Below are positions 22,072-23,702 of a stretch of DNA of 23,702 nt, piece by piece. Position 1 is the stretch's first letter; each line of letters starts with the position of its first letter. Source of the DNA: JAUVIB01 sp964424545 (lineage in GTDB: Bacteria > Calditrichota > Calditrichia > Calditrichales > Calditrichaceae); assembly GCA_964424545.1 (NCBI GenBank), contig CAYRJN010000038.1, positions 1-23,702 on the forward strand, in the 5' to 3' direction. The notes below the pieces were generated by a model that was given only the letters and a program-made list of their open reading frames with translations, did not search any database and was not told the DNA's origin. The position numbers and the translations under genes were made by a program.

Positions 22072-23702
22072 CTATTTAAGAAGCATCATTTTTCTTATCG
22101 CTCTAAATGTAACTTGCCCATGATTTTTAACGGTTATTCTATAAAAGTAAATACCGGAACTGTAACGCAAGCCGTTAAATTTTACCGTCTGATGCCCGGC
22201 CGGCCGTTTCTCATTAAGCAGCCTCCCAATTTCTTCTCCGAGAATATTATAAATCGTCAACGCGACCTGGCCCGATCGAGGTAGAGAAAAGGAGATCGTT
22301 GTTTGCGGATTAAAGGGATTAGGATAATTTTGCTTTAATTCGAAATGAGAAGGCTGCAATTCGGACGCCGCAGATTCTCCAACTTCCGTTGGCGCATAAG
22401 CGTAATGTCCTCCGTAATAACCCATATCGGCGCGTACTTTGCCAAGACCCGCGCTGCAATCGAGATAGGTATCTATGGAATCGGGATGACCGGCGTCGAT
22501 AGCCGGAGAGACCACATTACTGCCATCGCTGAAACTGCAGCTATTGTTTGCCAAACGATATTCAACACCTGCTACAAACCAGGGGTCTATATCCAGACAA
22601 CCTTCGCCGATATAGGATTCGTTTGAAGCGGAATCAATAATGGAATAGGTAACCGTAACGGTCGCGCCATCGAGATATATTTCGGGCTTGCTGTTATCAT
22701 ACATAATACTATTTATTATTGTTGGATTGGAATCAACATTCAGATATAGCGTTCCGCCGGCTGTTTTAGCAATATTATTCGTAGATGTCATATTTACGAT
22801 TTCGGGAGAAGAGCCGTTAATGCACTGAATTCCCCCCGCGATGCCGTCCGCGATATTTTCCGCAATTAAAATGTTGGCAATATGCGGCGAAGAATTATCG
22901 AGAACCATAGCGGCGCCACCCTGCGCCTGATTATTTATGAAGGTTAATTTATGTAAATAGGGATTGGCATTCTTAATGTACATAGCGCCGCCGCCGTTTG
23001 TCAGCGTTTCGCCGTTTTGTCCCAGATCCTTACCATTGGACTGAAAATAACAATTTTCAATACGGATATCGGAATTCTCCACATACAAAGCGCCGCCAAG
23101 TTCGGCATTATTGGCGTAAAAAACCGAGCTTTTTATCGTCACCATATCAGAATTATAAACGGCAACGGCGCCGCCTCCTTGATAGGTCATATCCGTTTTA
23201 TCGGCATAATCGAAACGGCAATTTTCAATAATTGAAGCGCCGACTCCGCTATCATTCAAATTGTTGAAAAATATTCCATGCCATCTGTTTCCGGGAGCGG
23301 CTGCGCCCTGAAATTCAATATAGTTGCCATTAACGCTTGTACGATCGTTTTCCGGTCCAATGGCAAGCAGGACGCCTTTAACTTTTATTTGATAGGGGCC
23401 GGTTATGTGCACCCATTCCACAGAAGAAGTGATTTGCAGGGTATCGCCGGCCGGGATGGTAATATCCCCGTCAATATAAATCTCTTCGCATTCCCAAACG
23501 CCCGAAACGTCTCCCGCAAAGTGACAAGCCGGCAGGATATCCTCGTCCCATCGGTTATCCGCTCCGCCGTAAGCGCCAATATCCGAACGCTTTGTTCCGA
23601 GACCGGCAGAAGCGCAATCCGTAACATAATCACGGATAGAAGGATTCCCCGCATCAATGGCCGGAGAAGTACCATTGTCTCCGCAATCCGCGCTTTGTAA
23701 AT
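22072..23702 (-). CDS. secreted beta-helix protein with C-terminal sorting domain (5' end missing)
   Basis: The reading frame stays open to the window edge, so the N-terminus lies outside; 542 residues are visible. A GTG at 23421 could be mistaken for a start, but the coding sequence clearly continues upstream. From N to C there is a choice-of-anchor-Q-type module (SPAIDAGNP, then KRSDIGAYGG; about 23690-23560), then a parallel beta-helix with repeated N/G-rich rungs such as GGAMYIKNANP and GGALYVENSD (about 23500-22560). A second such module follows (SPAIDAGHP, then VRADMGYYGG; about 22530-22405). The protein ends in an 88-residue sorting domain with QNYPNPFNPQTTISFSLP and IYFYRI. The tail is the type used by FCB bacteria for export and surface attachment through type IX-like secretion. 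A surface adhesin or polysaccharide-binding role is likely, but no catalytic residues can be named. Confidence 0.88.
   Translation of the reverse strand, partial: LQSADCGDNGTSPAIDAGNPSIRDYVTDCASAGLGTKRSDIGAYGGADNRWDEDILPACHFAGDVSGVWECEEIYIDGDITIPAGDTLQITSSVEWVHITGPYQIKVKGVLLAIGPENDRTSVNGNYIEFQGAAAPGNRWHGIFFNNLNDSGVGASIIENCRFDYADKTDMTYQGGGAVAVYNSDMVTIKSSVFYANNAELGGALYVENSDIRIENCYFQSNGKDLGQNGETLTNGGGAMYIKNANPYLHKLTFINNQAQGGAAMVLDNSSPHIANILIAENIADGIAGGIQCINGSSPEIVNMTSTNNIAKTAGGTLYLNVDSNPTIINSIMYDNSKPEIYLDGATVTVTYSIIDSASNESYIGEGCLDIDPWFVAGVEYRLANNSCSFSDGSNVVSPAIDAGHPDSIDTYLDCSAGLGKVRADMGYYGGHYAYAPTEVGESAASELQPSHFELKQNYPNPFNPQTTISFSLPRSGQVALTIYNILGEEIGRLLNEKRPAGHQTVKFNGLRYSSGIYFYRITVKNHGQVTFRAIRKMMLLK

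Noticed and set aside
23278..23700. 140-codon plus-strand frame at the right edge
   Set aside because: It is the antisense of the beta-helix gene, whose minus-strand frame gives recognisable SPAIDAG and DIGAYGG motifs; the plus frame is low-complexity and matches nothing.

Overview
The window looks like chromosome from a low-to-mid GC bacterium of the FCB (Fibrobacteres-Chlorobi-Bacteroidetes) superphylum, possibly Calditrichota/KSB1/Marinimicrobia-like rather than a classical Bacteroidetes. The main evidence is the last gene, a large secreted beta-helix protein ending in a YPNPFNP-type C-terminal sorting domain typical of FCB lineages. Strong Shine-Dalgarno sequences, four TTG starts, and several sigma70-like promoters fit the Calditrichota side. 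The phylum assignment is inference. No phage, IS, integrase, tRNA, rRNA or CRISPR is visible.

Layout. 1-397 is a non-coding spacer with a REP-like palindrome. 398-3392 holds a pteridine-reductase-like SDR, a convergent short RecQ helicase and a divergent YhhQ/VUT-type queuosine-precursor transporter. 3491-6007 is a secreted heparinase II/III-like polysaccharide lyase. 7338-6045 (minus) is a two-gene DUF427-EgtD operon. 10697-7561 (minus) is a two-gene operon pairing a multi-cluster Fe-S/FMN glutamate-synthase-like fusion (CDGSH, divergent 4Fe-4S, CDGSH, GltS core) with a triple-rhodanese sulfurtransferase. After a spacer of about 700 bp come a lipoprotein metallophosphoesterase and a NifX/NafY-like small protein (minus), then DUF1460 amidase-like, gpmA, a periplasmic helical protein and a secreted alpha/beta hydrolase (plus). 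The right third is all minus strand: a Sel1-repeat protein, typA/bipA, ahcY, a SemiSWEET-aldo/keto reductase pair, and the 3' part of the beta-helix protein, which runs off the window edge.

How it fits together. Much of the window is housekeeping (gpmA, typA, ahcY, recQ, queuosine salvage). The accessory interest lies in the two neighbouring minus-strand operons at 6045-10697. One is predicted to make N-methylated histidine (ergothioneine-type chemistry). The other combines several iron-sulfur centres, an FMN glutamate-synthase core and a sulfurtransferase. Their upstream regions share a similar box just in front of the ribosome binding site and each carries a REP-like palindrome, so a common redox or sulfur-related regulation is a testable idea. 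AhcY would clear the S-adenosylhomocysteine made by EgtD, though it is not linked to it.
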